Shown piece after piece: positions 19,701-30,232 of a DNA stretch of 64,000 nt. The stretch lies in the NCBI GenBank assembly GCA_031002005.1, contig JARYHS010008074.1:350138932-350202931 (forward strand), written 5' to 3'. The notes below the pieces were generated by a model. The model made no database searches. It was not told the DNA's origin and saw nothing but the letters and a program-made list of their open reading frames with translations. Within the stretch, counting starts at the first letter, position 1. Each line of letters begins with the position of its first letter. Source of the DNA: Vandiemenella viatica. Taxonomy: Eukaryota > Arthropoda > Insecta > Orthoptera > Morabidae. A program made the position numbers and the translations under genes.

Positions 19701-20375
19701 TTCACCGCGTCTAGAAACTTGTCGGGAGTATAACGTCGGAATCAGTGCAGGTAGCCGAGGTCAAGTGTAACAGCCCCCACTTACCGCGCTTCTGTTGTGC
19801 GCCTTTGTCGTATATCCAACTAAATAACAGTTTAATCATACATGTACTTACCTTTAGAAATTATGAACTCCTGAAGTAAATTTTACGAACTTCCACTTAT
19901 CACTAATAACGTAATAGTAAGACTAATGCTGTTGTGTAATGAAACCACTTTAATAATTAGCAATAATAAGCTGGTTGAGACAACAAAAGTCTAAACAGCG
20001 TTCTACTCGCTTGCTAAGGCCCAATTCACACAGTAGAGACGTGGCGCGGACTTCGGGCTGAGACATGGCGCGGACGCGGCGCATTTTGAAGTTGCTCTTA
20101 TGGCGCAATTCACACAGAGGCGGCGAGCGAGGCAACGGCGCGCCCCTATGAGTACCGCGCCCCGTCTCTTCGAAGTCTCTAGGGGCCCACCCAAATAGCT
20201 AAGAACTGTAAGTTTTTAACGAAAGAAAAAACCGGTATGTGGATTTTTTTAATTAATTTGGTATTTAACATATTAATATCATTAATATTTTTCTCACACT
20301 TACAGCCGAAATGGCGCCCCTAAATCTTAGCGCCCCGGGCAAATGCCCGGTTTGCCCCCCCTAGAGCGGGCCCTG
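16788..20375 (-). mobile_element. hAT element (ZMYM1/TTF-finger type), about 3.6 kb, dead
   Basis: The ends CAGGGCCCGCTCTAG and CTAGAGCGGGCCCTG are perfect 15-base inverted repeats, with weaker similarity over about 65 bases. GTTCCCG flanks both sides (16781-16787, 20376-20382), seven bases of an expected eight. On the - strand between about 18600 and 17260, broken frames carry a zinc-finger-like region (YCSYCKIFGCLVSSLSKEGF, RNWKHLDETLKKHE), SVKSHVINEIKKFKYFSIIL, GFLPVERSTGKQMSDIIVGE and LKTRSDTRWESRIERIEAL. These follow the order of hAT transposases with a DUF4371 domain. A frameshift disrupts the NGSNMRGNKAGVQ motif. Confidence 0.88.
17260..18620 (-). pseudogene. hAT transposase pseudogene (TTF zinc finger and DUF4371)
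   Basis: Cut-and-paste transposase of the 16788-20375 element. Order on the - strand: a TTF-type finger with Cys/His residues (about 18370-18250), the RNase H-like catalytic start (about 17860-17690), GFLPVE (about 17700), NGSNMRG (after a frameshift near 17595), SRAFNVPC, then an open segment at 17517-17260 with RWAIFLKHIPGSTLKTRSDT and RWESRIERIEALNPLKFHL. Several in-frame stops are present. The C-terminal hAT dimerisation region (usually with NLRR or LPVSTAT-like motifs) is not visible downstream. Confidence 0.8.
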
Positions 20376-20706
20376 GTTCCCGGAGTGTGCGTCTCCACTC
20401 TTGAGGCAGCGGATAATGTGTGTGAGAAAAATTATTATTATTATTTTGTGACGCAGGATAAATTAGGTTAATTTTGATTGATTGCAGGTTGCGACTGAAA
20501 TCCCTGAACAAGAGCGTTAAATATAGATTACTTCAAATTTCATTGGATATTTACGCAAATTGGATATGGAGTATTAGCTGAAAGAAAAGACAAAAGAAGT
20601 TCTGTGTCTTCACAAAGCAACCATTTAACCAGTATGTTTAGATATTGGTTAGATCGTTTCTTGAGTGATCCCATTATGAATGGGATGTGTTTGGCGCCTG
20701 GAGCGT

Positions 20707-20956
20707 AGCACCGAGGGTGGTGGGTGAGCGGTCAACGTTCTTGCCTTGCATTCGAGAGGAAGGCGGTTCGAATCCTCGTCCGGGCATCCAGATTTGGGTT
20801 TTTCATGGTTTCCCCAAATCAATCCAGGCGAATTACGGGATGCTTCCTTCAAAAGACCATGGCCGAATTCATTATTCCCGTTCCTTGTTCCCAGTCGCAT
20901 CCCGCCTCTAATGACCTCGACGTCGACGAGGCGTAAAGCCATAAGTAAAAAAATAA
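20707..20956 (+). mobile_element. tRNA-derived SINE, family A (+ strand)
   Basis: Head with GGTGGTGGGTGAGCGGTC (A-box region) and GGTTCGAATCCTCGTCC (B box), then GGGCATCCAGATTTGGGTTT, CTTCAAAAGACCATGGCCG and a 3' A-rich tail from about 20938. It is more diverged than the 34233 copy. Target duplications are not clear. Confidence 0.82.
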
Positions 20957-21290
20957 AAAAGTGGAATGTAGTCGTGCTGTCTTCTCGTTTCAAGCATCCA
21001 TGGATCCATGTCTTAATGGTCTTCTGTGTACACATATGAGTGATGATATTGAACAAACAATAACATAGTTTTGAATGTAACGTGTGTAAAATCTAAGGTT
21101 TACTGAATGAAAGCTAAAAACAAATGACTGTTTGATTCACAGAATAACGTTTCAGACCATAACAATGAAAAAGTTTGATAGCTAATCTGATGACGAGGAC
21201 AAACAGAATAATGGGATATTGATAATCACATCTATGAGATACGACGTAGATGGATGGTAAAGGAAGAACTAGTAGATGGCCATGGAAAAG

Positions 21291-21324
21291 CAGGGCCGGC
21301 GTTAGGATTCTCGGGTCCCGGGTA
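21291..21324 (+). mobile_element. Left fragment of a hAT MITE (host of the DD82E element)
   Basis: CAGGGCCGGCGTTAGG and the following GGTCCCGGGTAAA match the left end of the intact MITE at 48114-48317. The match stops at the TA where the DD82E element starts. Sequence resembling the right half of that MITE resumes at about 23395. Confidence 0.65.
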
Positions 21325-23322
21325 AACGTTGTTAGAGTTCGGAGCAAGTACGAAGGCGGGTCACAGGGGGATGCGCAGTAGCCTGTGGAGCTGTACCACG
21401 TGACTCACAGCCAATCGCGTGTCAGTGGCTTTCCTGTGTTCGTTCTGTGCGCGTCGTGCTGTGTTCGTCAAGTTTACAGTTTATTTCACTTATAGTGTTC
21501 CGTGTTTAGTGATTATTTTGCCCTCATAGTGTTCATTATGAGTGATGGTAAAGAATCACGCCAAGTGTTGCACAAACAAGCGAGAGGAATAGTGTTCCGT
21601 GTGTATCAATACTTGAAAAGGCAGTCTTCTTCTGAGTCCGCGCCACCATGTGGTGCGAGTCGCGCCGTTGCCAAGTGCCAGGAGCAGACGGCTGAAGCCT
21701 GTGGTGTTGGTTTGAGGACTGTTCAGAGGATAGCCAGCGAAGCTAAAGCGTCAGTTGAAGCCTGCGGCTCAGCTGTTTTCAAATCACCGGGAAAGCATCA
21801 CAACCGAAAAAAAGAAGTTGGTGCTCTAGACGATTTTTCCAAAAACGTTCTGCGGCGGATAATATTCAGTATGTATGCTGAAGGCAAATATCCGACAGCA
21901 GAAAAATTAGTTTCGCGTATGAAAGAAGCCGAAAATTTTAGCGGAAGCAAATGGACCATGTTGAGGATACTGAAAGATATGGGATTCAGGTATCAGAAAA
22001 CGAATGACGGCAGGAAATTACTAATGGAACGTAGTGATATTGTAGCTGCAAGGACTGTGTTTTTAAGAGCAATGCAGGAAATCAGACAACTTGGAACGTC
22101 TAGCATTTATTATGTAGACGAAACTTTCGTAAACCAAAATCATGCAAGGGCTATGTGCTGGAAAATGAGTGACGGTTCCGGTGGATTAAAAGTTCCCGTT
22201 GGCAAGGGTAACAGAATAATAGTGCTTCATGCTGGATCAGCAGAAACTGGCTTTATTCCCCAAAGTAAGCTAATTTTTAAGGCGTCAAAGGCTAAGAATT
22301 CTGAAGATTACCATACTGAGATGACATACTGTGTCTTTAAAAGGTGGTTTAAAGAACAATTGTTGCCGTATATCCCTCCATGCTCTGTTATTGTCATGGA
22401 TAATGCAAGCATCCACTCAGTGCAAGTGAATAAAGCTCCAAATACGAATTCCAAAAAGGCAGACATTATAGCCTGGTTGTCCTCTAACGGAATACCTCAT
22501 AGTTCGTCACACACCAGAGCAGAATTGCTGCTTCTTGTCAATGCCCACAAGCCTGCTTACAGAGTATACGAGATAGACGAAATTGCAAAGCAGCATGGAC
22601 ACCGTGTTGTTAGATTACCCCCATACCATTGTCATTACAACCCAATTGAGCTGGTATGGGCTCAGGTGAAAGCAAATATTGCGGAAAAGAACAACACATT
22701 TAAAATTGCAGATGTTGAGAAACTTACACATGAGGCAATTGACAGCATCCCAACATCTAGATGGGCAGCTTGTGTGAAACACGCAGAAAAATTACAGGAT
22801 GAAGATTACGACAGAGAAATTGGCAGGGACACGATTATGGAACCTTTCGTCATAAATCTTGCTGAGAGTGAGTCATCTGCATCGGACAGCGAAGACGATG
22901 GCGTGCATTTCTTGCTGTAATGATGTAAGTGTTAATTACTGGTACTTATGATTTTATGTGACTTTGTCTGCAGGTGCATAGTTTATGTACACATCTTTGG
23001 CTTCGTAATAATGTAGTTTTCTCTGTGAAAGGTATTTCGTTCAATTAAATATATTCTAACACTGTAGCAGGTTGCGAAATGAAAGAAAATATGAGAGGCT
23101 ACAATGAATACTGACAAAATTGTGTAAGTGTGTGTGTGCTTGTGTGTGTGTACATGTGCTTGCGCGACTAAAAGCTCGCGTTCATGCAATTCGCTGAACC
23201 TGCTAGCGCGCTGTAAAGTGACAGAAGCAAATTGGCAGCGTCGCAACACATCTCCCCTCTCTCTCTGCGCAGAACGCGTTGCCCACCCGCCTTGGTACGT
23301 GCTCCAAACTCTAGCAGTGACG
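21325..23322 (+). mobile_element. DD82E-type IS630/Tc1/mariner-superfamily transposon, near intact
   Basis: Imperfect inverted repeats flank the transposase: GTTAGAGTTCGGAGCAAGTA then CGAAGGCGGGT (21331-21361) and, inverted, GCTAGAGTTTGGAGCACGTA then CCAAGGCGGGT (23284-23314). TA lies at both outer edges (21323-21324, 23323-23324), as expected. About 2.0 kb with one long uninterrupted ORF. The exact outermost bases are uncertain because the left end has a 1- to 2-base difference. Confidence 0.8.
21538..22920 (+). CDS. DD82E transposase (IS630/Tc1/mariner superfamily), intact
   Basis: 460 codons from ATG 21538 (MSDGKESRQVLHKQAR), chosen over an in-frame ATG at 21502 because it starts the conserved-looking N-terminus. 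An HTH-like region is at EACGVGLRTVQRIASEAK. Catalytic triad: Asp in SIYYVDETFVNQNH, Asp in PCSVIVMDNASIHS, Glu in YHCHYNPIELVWAQVK. Counting residues, 82 lie between the second Asp and the Glu, instead of 34 to 39 in ordinary Tc1/mariner; the extra segment includes a predicted helical insert (DIIAWLSSNGIPHSS, AELLLLVNAHKPAY). The C-terminus is acidic and Ser-rich. No stops or frameshifts are seen. A group named DD82E or Sailor exists as far as I recall. Confidence 0.93.
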   Translation: MSDGKESRQVLHKQARGIVFRVYQYLKRQSSSESAPPCGASRAVAKCQEQTAEACGVGLRTVQRIASEAKASVEACGSAVFKSPGKHHNRKKEVGALDDFSKNVLRRIIFSMYAEGKYPTAEKLVSRMKEAENFSGSKWTMLRILKDMGFRYQKTNDGRKLLMERSDIVAARTVFLRAMQEIRQLGTSSIYYVDETFVNQNHARAMCWKMSDGSGGLKVPVGKGNRIIVLHAGSAETGFIPQSKLIFKASKAKNSEDYHTEMTYCVFKRWFKEQLLPYIPPCSVIVMDNASIHSVQVNKAPNTNSKKADIIAWLSSNGIPHSSSHTRAELLLLVNAHKPAYRVYEIDEIAKQHGHRVVRLPPYHCHYNPIELVWAQVKANIAEKNNTFKIADVEKLTHEAIDSIPTSRWAACVKHAEKLQDEDYDREIGRDTIMEPFVINLAESESSASDSEDDGVHFLL

Positions 23323-23394
23323 TAACCTGTTGGAAACCGTGGCAAATTTATCTAATTGGGCCTCTCTCAGGCCAGATGGGCTACTTTAGATCTA

Positions 23395-23470
23395 CCACTG
23401 CCTGCGGATTCTTGAGCCGGTTATCAGGCCCCACTTCGGTCAGCAGGCCTGGGGTACATTTGCCCCGCTT
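23395..23470 (+). mobile_element. Right-half fragment of the same hAT MITE family
   Basis: GCGGATTCTTG, then AGGCCTGGGGTACATTTG and CCCCGCTTAG, parallel the intact MITE's GCGGATTCTTG, GGGCCCGGGTACATTTG and ACCCGCTTAC (48199-48292). The right inverted repeat is missing; a LINE fragment starts shortly after. Confidence 0.6.
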
Positions 23471-23486
23471 AGTTGGATGTATGGAC

Positions 23487-24234
23487 AGATAGTGTTGAGG
23501 AATATGTCCTGAAATTTAATGTAAAGAAATGTGAATATATGATAACTACCAGAAAGAAAATAGGTTAACCCAGGGAATTGTAATGGCAGGTGAACAACAA
23601 AAGAAGGTAAGCAGGTTCAAGTACTTGGGGAGTGTGTTAGAGGAATATGGAAAAAATGATGGCGAGATAAGTGGAAGACAAGCAGAGGCGTTTCTAAGGA
23701 GTATTAGACGCTTGATATGGAATAAAGTTGTGCCACAGAGAAGCAAGAGAGTAATCTATCACACATACTATGTGCCTATCTTGACTTATGCTGCTGAAAC
23801 ATGGACAGTGAAAAAGTGGAACATCAGCAGAGTACAAGCAAGCGAAATGAAGTTTTTAAGAGGTAGAATGGGAGTTACTAAATTGGACAGAATAAGGAAT
23901 GAAGTGATTAGGTGAGCCACAAAAGAGGGACCCCTTCAGGAAAGGTTGGAGAGGACCAGACTGAGATGGTATGGATGTGTAAAGAGAATGGAGGTTCAGA
24001 TAATCCCATGAAAAATCCATGAAATTAAGATGCATGGTAAACGACCCAGAGGAAGACCAAGAGATGGATGGCTGAAAGGAGTGGAGGAGTGTGTACGTGT
24101 GTATGGAAGAGAGGAGAGGACGGGAACAAGGTGGTGATGGAGAGGTGTTGGAAAGAAATAAGGAAATGGATAGGCTTTTGCATGAAGCATAGCCGGTCAG
24201 AAGCTGGAAACTGTTGAGGATGATGATGATGATG
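23487..24234 (+). mobile_element. LINE fragment: reverse transcriptase C-terminus and 3' end
   Basis: The + frames encode FNVKKCEYMITTRKK, then RFKYLGSVLEEYGKNDGEIS, a bipartite segment YHTYYVPILTYAAETWTVKK and ASEMKFLRGRMGVTKLDRIR, then after a stop LQERLERTRLRWYGCVKRME and GKRPRGRPRDGWLKGVEE. This order (KYLG, YAAETW, EMKFLR, RWYG, GRPR) is that of insect LINE ORF2 C-termini. It ends in (GAT)n at about 24219-24234, a common LINE tail. There are several stops: dead. Confidence 0.8.
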
Positions 24235-24329
24235 ACTCCCCCCCTCCCCCACTATGCTGGCTCTGTGGAAAAGAAAAGAGGTAAAAAGCTAAAACTGTAT
24301 TTTATACCTAATGATGATTTTAGTTCAAA

Positions 24330-24612
24330 TAAATTCAGTGACTCCCAGTTCAGCTTCTTTATCATCAGTAATTGATCATTTTCTGAAAAACTATTTCACC
24401 AACACATCTAGCTGCCTTTCGTTGCACACCATCCAACTCCTGAATTTGAGACCCCTAATGTTGACCCTACATTAAACTACCATATTCAAGCAATGGTCTG
24501 ACCAATGCTTTGTTACCCAATTTCCTCACTGTTATATCCCCTGGCACTCTCTCCAACAAATGAAGAACTCGGAAACCATTCCACACCACTTTCCCAATGT
24601 GTCTTATCCAGA
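24330..24612 (-). mobile_element. CR1/Jockey-like LINE ORF2 C-terminal fragment
   Basis: The - strand reads LGNKALVRPLLEYGSLM, a stop, then GSQIQELDGVQRKAARCVGE. The pattern LEYGxxxW...IxxLExVQRRAARFV is typical of CR1/Jockey-type LINE C-termini. In-frame stops show it is a relic. A related fragment lies at 29720-29990. Confidence 0.6.
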
Positions 24613-25287
24613 TGAGCTTACTAATCAAATGTTATATGAAGATATTTAAACTTCAAGTACTTCCTCCTCCATTCTGTAATAAAAGCAATTCGATTGAGGA
24701 AAAGACTGCACGCAAAAAGAAAATAAGATATTTAATTATGCTTATCACAACTAATAATTTAATAGAATCATTACATATTAACCCCATAGAGGAATAATTT
24801 TTCATGACATGTATTTATATCTATCTCTGTGTATTATATAAAGACCTAAAGCAGAATAAGCATGGTCACAGTTCAAAACTGAAACATTACAGCTGCTAAG
24901 CCTTATAACTATGAGATTCACCATATTTTGTGAGAAAAATGAAATTACCCGAATTGAAATTTGCGTGACACTTTTTCCAGTAATTGTAATGCAGGATTTA
25001 TTGAGAGTAAGTAGTATATGTAAAGCTCTCGGTTATAAAAGAAAAATGTCCTGGGTTCTTTTGTCGCTGGAATGTTATTTTTTAAAAATCAATAATGCTA
25101 TAAAGAAATAATTTGTATTGTTACTGTCAAAATTTGTTCAGATATTTGAAAACAACTTGAATTTTATAAACAATTTTTTACACTGTAAATTTTTATACAA
25201 TTATTATAAATATTTTTTCTGTAAAACTTACGTCCATGAAATCAAAAATAATAAAGATATCCGTTTTGTTGTTGTCACATTCCAAAG

Positions 25288-25835
25288 GCACTGCTTAACG
25301 AGACGCGGAAGGACCTGGAGAGCAAGGACCAAGACATCTTACGACTGACCAAAGAGGTAGTGGAGCTGCGGCTTTTCAAGGCGTCGCTGCAGGCTGCCAA
25401 AGAATTGGCCAATGGAGGCAGCGTGCCTGGAGGGGATGACGAGGAGGATGAAGACGGTCCGACAGCAGGGGGCAGTACAGGTGTGGAACAGGACGAGTTA
25501 CAAGCTGGGGCCGAGGCGGCCGTGGAAGCGGCTACAGAGGCGGCGGTTACTGCTGAGGAGGAGGAAGAGAAGGCGGACCTGCCGTCATCACTAGCAGACT
25601 CTGGTCATTTCGAAGATGTGGGTTCGGCTTCGGTGTTTTCTCTGACGCGGTCCCCGGGCAGGCGGCACGCCGCCGGCGATGACCGCGAGGGGGAGCGTAC
25701 ACGTATCGTCAATATGTACGAGCGGCGGCTTCAGGAGATGCGAAGGACACATGGCGATGAGTTGCAGGAACTCAAGCGGGCCCACAACGACAAAGTCGAG
25801 GAGTTGCTAGTGCGTCTTTCAGATGCCAATAACAG
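25288..25835 (+). CDS. Exon of GRIP-like coiled-coil protein gene (long coiled-coil exon)
   Basis: Seen: a 548-base exon that starts after TTCCAAAG and ends AACAG|GTGCGT, leaving two bases of a split Arg codon. It encodes a heptad-rich coiled coil (ALLNETRKDLESKDQDIL, LTKEVVELRLFKASL), then a low-complexity acidic and Ala/Glu-rich linker of about 75 residues, a Ser/Arg patch, then a second coiled coil (MYERRLQEMRRTHGDELQ, KRAHNDKVEELLVRLS). GC content is much higher than in the surrounding intron. Coiled coil, acidic linker, coiled coil is the usual layout of a Golgi-tethering or cytoskeletal scaffold protein; that role is inference. The acceptor lacks a long polypyrimidine tract, but the frame and continuity with the previous exon favour this site. 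Confidence 0.85.
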
Positions 25836-28209
25836 GTGCGTGAGCAGACATCACTTACAATCACTTACGTATAAATTTTCTGTCTAAAGAGTGTCAGTAA
25901 ATTAGGAACAAATTTCAACACAGTAGACTTCCTAGTAAACATTTTTGAGTTATTATCGCTGAAGCTGTCATTCCTAACTGCTTGCATTTTCGAATTCCAT
26001 TATTAGGTCTTCTTCCCCATCTCTAATTCCTCCCATATCGTCATTTTCACTTTTTCAGTAAGTCCATGCTTGTTCACATTTTAACAGGGGAAGTTGTGTT
26101 AGTTATTTAGTAATGTCATTGTGTTGGTTATTTAGTAGTTAGTTGGTTTCTTGTGATAGCCAAAACATGTGTTTCAATGTCCTTAAATCAGAAAAATATT
26201 GGATAGGCAGTTGTCAAGCTACAACCAGTTATTTTCGTGAATATGATTCATTAATACTCATTTGATTTTCAAGATATTTATTTCATTACTCACTTACATT
26301 TGCACAAATTGAACATTTATTTTTTTCCCCCTTTATTATGATTGCAATGTGTACAAATGTTGAGTGGCCCCCCCTATATTGTTGTGAACCACCTTGTCTT
26401 TGCTCTTATTGTGTATATTAGAATCGTCCATATTCATTGGTACATTATTTTTTTGTGTGTGTTTTCCTTTTTGTGTTCTAGTTACAAGCGACATAAATAG
26501 CTTGTCATCAGATTAGTTCAATATTTTTTCTCTTCATTCCCATATAAAATTTCTCCTGGCATATTTCCTACATCTAATTTCATAAACCTGAATCCACTTT
26601 GTACTTGTTAATGATTTTGGTTTACTTCAGGACTCATTTACTCATAATTTTGAAATGAATCTCTACTTTACCCTCGGAATTTTCAATAACCAGTAAAATA
26701 AATGTTTACAAATTTCTCTCCATATAACAAATTGTTACTAGTTGCCTGATTTATGATGTTTAATATTTATAAACTACTAAAACGACCATCAATGAGGTGT
26801 ATGAGGCTTAAACTGACATGCAGCCATGCTGGATAGCAGACCTATCTTTGAATATCGCCACTGGAAGTGCAATAGGTGATGAAAGTTTTGGTTTAATCAA
26901 AATAATATGGTCACTTGATTCTTGGCTATCCGGGTGGCGCCGCGTCATGTTTCTTAAAACCGACTTTTCAACCCTCATTCTGGGGTCTTCTTCCCGTGGC
27001 AAATGTGAAGAACAGGTCCTTGATCTTGCCCGTCTGGGGGGGGGGGGGAGGAGGTGCGAGGCCCATAGCATTTGCTACTTCCTGCTACGTGGTTAGTCCG
27101 ATACTGATGGTATCCCAAATTCTCTTTACAGCCAGCAGTTCTCAAGCTATAGCAATTTTCTAGGAACACTATTTCGTTACACAGCATACCCCGCATAGCG
27201 AATATAAAGACATTCATGCTATTCATGTCAAATAGATATCTTAAAAACTACTACCATCAAAAAATTGGGGTGGGCTGTGTCTTCAACATGTACTTCATTC
27301 TGGTCTTGAGTTATTGAATACATGCTTTGTTCTGATCTTGAGTGACAGCAATCATGTCTATGAATCGCAATCATTCCCATCATGGGTGGAGTTACCAAAG
27401 ATATCCACATTATACTATCTGGCCCTCACTTTAATGTGTAGACAAGAAGCACATCTCTTTGGCATACTTGCCACAGTATTTCATTTCAACCAGGCGCAAT
27501 GTATACCTGTTGTTATGTATCCTGTCTCGCAACTGGCACTTATGATTCTAATGCCTGGTGCCCATTTGTTGGATAAATGTCAATGTTACTATCGTTATTA
27601 ATAATCTATTCCGTTTTTGTTATTGAGGTTTCACATTCAATACACTTATTCAATACAATTATACGACCTTTGTCTCATATTACTGACATGATGTCAGTTT
27701 CATTAAGGATACTAGTAGCAATGTAACAAAGTAAATTCTTTTACTTATGGATAAGATTTCATCTGATGTCAAAGTGATAACTGTCTTATCATTTCAAAAA
27801 GATCTACATGTAAACTGATAATTTAATCAACAACTCCATAACTGTAGTCATGGCATAAAAAAGTAGGTAGTCTTAATGAATTCTGATCTTATTGACTGGA
27901 TCTAATTGTGAATTATTAAAACAACTTGCTAACTCAAAAGAAATTAATTGTAATGTTTCAAAATAGTTAAATCTGAAATCTAAGCAAACAAAAGTCTTGG
28001 AGCTTAAAATATTCATTTGATGTTCAAATCATCAGTCAATTTTACTTATTTTGTTCCCAAAAATTAAACCATTAAGATTAAAATCAGTCATGAAAAGTAT
28101 ATCCTAAAAAAACAGTTATATTTATTGAATTTAGGAAAACTTTTTCTTTTTACTAAAGCAATTAACTTCTGTCATTAACAATTATTTCACTTTCTTCTCT
28201 CCATTTCAG
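25836..28209 (+). other. Intron of the GRIP-like gene (2.4 kb)
   Basis: GTGCGT donor to TTTCCATTTCAG acceptor. AT-rich. An odd GC-rich patch at about 26930-27070 includes a run of 13 G (27036-27048) and CTATCCGGGTGGCGCCGCGT; I cannot assign it to a known repeat. The rest holds nothing recognisable. Confidence 0.7.
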
Positions 28210-28384
28210 GTACTGTGAGTTACGTACCGAGTATGATAAAGCACAGGATAAAATTCGTGAACTGGAGAGGGAAACAGAAGCTCTAAGAAAAAGTATGGAA
28301 GAACATGAGGAGAGGCATAAAAATATGTATCTGAAAATGTACATGAAAGGCCAAGAGGCTGCAAAATTTGAACATGCAGACCAG
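28210..28384 (+). CDS. Exon of GRIP-like coiled-coil protein gene (coiled coil)
   Basis: Seen: a 175-base exon after the acceptor TTTCCATTTCAG and before CAG|GTAAAA. Its first base completes the Arg codon split from the exon ending at 25835, and it ends in phase 0. The peptide is uninterrupted charged coiled coil (YCELRTEYDKAQDKIREL, then REtEALRKSMEEHEERHK) followed by a Met/Lys-rich segment and EAAKFEHADQ. No known catalytic motif is present. The exact phase match on both sides is the main evidence that this is a real exon. Confidence 0.85.
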
Positions 28385-29719
28385 GTAAAATGTTTTGTTA
28401 TGTTAATACGTACTTGTTATACTGCAATTAATTTTATCCTCTTCACGAATTTGATCTAACCAAGTGTATGCATTCAGCCAATATATATAGGATAGATATT
28501 TCTAAAAATAGACCATATCATCAATAGATCTTGTTAAAGGAATAGTTGATTAAATATATCTTATTGGTTAGATTGGAATGAAAAGATGATTGTTAGTGTT
28601 GCTAGAGAAGAAGCCAGTCACTTACAATAGTGTGAAGAAGCAAGGCCATTATTCAGTAATGCTACATGGCTGAATTGCTGCAGTAATTGGAGAGATTACT
28701 GTTCACTGATTAATGCTATGAGGGACAGCTTGTGCTGCTACTGGGTGGTCCAGATTTTTTATATGTATTGTCTGCCTGTGATCATCTTATTCTAGCAAAC
28801 ACGGCTGTGGTGATGAGGCATTGTTAATACTTTTTATTTATATATTTTTCGGCCAGAGGAGGGAAACTGTTGATGATGATGATTTATAAATTTTTTATGT
28901 ATAAAATTCACTGACAAGTGAAATTGTATTCTTTGTAATAAGGCTCTCTACCCCTATCAATCCAGTCTCCCGGTACACATCAACCTTTTCACACACTGTA
29001 ATGGTAATCATGTAAACACTATCTAATGAAATGAACCATTCCTGAATTTTATTTTTCCACATATGTTTTGATTTGTTTTGTATGTTTCATACCTTCTGCT
29101 ATGGTAAGTGGATACCTTACATGAAACTCAACTTGAACCATTTGATATGGATCATGTGCCCTTGATCAAAGTAATAAGAAGGCCTTTTACTTTAATGGCA
29201 AACTTGACAATACTGAAATATTCATTGGTTGCTTGTTCTGTGTGTCTCCATTTCCTTCTATGATTTTTGCATTTTTTTTAGGGATTGTTCTTCAACACTT
29301 GTTTACTAGAACAACATTTAACTTCTTTTTTTTTTCCTAATGGTTACACAGTTTTGATTTAATGCAGTTAAGTAACCTATAGATTCTATGTACTGTAGGA
29401 CCTAAATTGTGTGAAATCTCGTTCAGCTAAAAATGTAAGGGTATGCTTAGGCAATAACTACAGAAACAGTTAGTGATCTCATTATTTTGCCACCAGGGAT
29501 GTTATAATAGTAAGGAAACTATCCCAGTCCTAGAAGGTATTTTCTCCACTACCATTCTTTAATATGATCTGGTCCTTGATGGATATGAAGAAACTGAATA
29601 TATTCCTTTTTTAACCTATGAAGTGCTTGCAAAAAACTGAATATTTTACTATTATTTGTAATTATTAATTGGCATGGTACTAAGAATTTACTGGAAACTT
29701 CAAGAACCAGCTCATTTAT

Positions 29720-29990
29720 TACATAATTCAATGATAGTATGTGATCTCTGCAAAAAAATTTAGCTGCTTTCCTTTGGAATCCCCCATCTGCTATATCTGG
29801 TACCCATTATGTGATCATATAATAATATCCCACCATACTAAATCAAGAGCCTGACTAAGATTTTATATTCCAGCCACCTCACCTCCCTGGTACACCTTGT
29901 CCTCACCCTCTCTAATAGATTCAGATTTTTTAAACATCTTCATTTTCCTACTTGCATACCCATTGCATTCATCTTTAATCCATGTGACCA
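29720..29990 (-). mobile_element. CR1/Jockey-like LINE C-terminal fragment (degenerate)
   Basis: The - strand shows LIQYGGILLYDHIMGTRYS and a frame-shifted QRKAAKFFC segment, which align with the LEYGSLM...IQELDGVQRKAARCV pattern at 24330-24612. Heavily mutated. Confidence 0.45.
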
Positions 29991-30045
29991 GTCAATCGAG
30001 ATATCTTGTCCATATTCCCCCTCCCCCCTCCTCTCTATCCTTATT

Positions 30046-30232
30046 TTGGCTTATTGAGGCAGAAAAGGACTGGGGGGGGGGGAGGAAGGAATTAAGCCAT
30101 GGCCTTTTTTTAATGGACCATCAACATTTGCGTTGGGTGGTTTGGGTAAAGCCGTGAAGATTATATGTCAAAGGCAAATCTGTAAGGGTGAATGGGGATT
30201 TGAACCTGCATCCTCCTACACTTGGTCATATT
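30046..30232 (-). mobile_element. tRNA-derived SINE, family A, degenerate (- strand)
   Basis: Contains the complement of the family body (AAGCCATGGCCTTTTTTTAATGG) and the B-box complement GGGGATTTGAACC, in the same order and spacing as the better copy at 16279-16522. A run of G occurs at 30072-30081. Confidence 0.6.

Larger units (their letters stand above)
3307..25287 (+). other. Intron (about 22 kb) of the GRIP-like gene, filled with transposons
   Basis: It begins GTAAGC and ends CCAAAG. It contains a tRNA-SINE (3899-4177), a PLE relic, the nested mariner/PLE/Gypsy stack (5470-14763), a hAT MITE, a Harbinger fragment, SINEs, a 3.6-kb hAT element, the DD82E element and LINE fragments, each listed separately. 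In the stretches 3330-3890, 4180-5040, 14770-15400 and 24615-25280 I see no gene or recognisable repeat. Confidence 0.75.

Noticed and set aside
21502..21537. Upstream in-frame ATG for the DD82E transposase
   Set aside because: The extra 12 residues are hydrophobic and unlike a transposase N-terminus; ATG 21538 begins the charged HTH-leading region. The choice is not certain.
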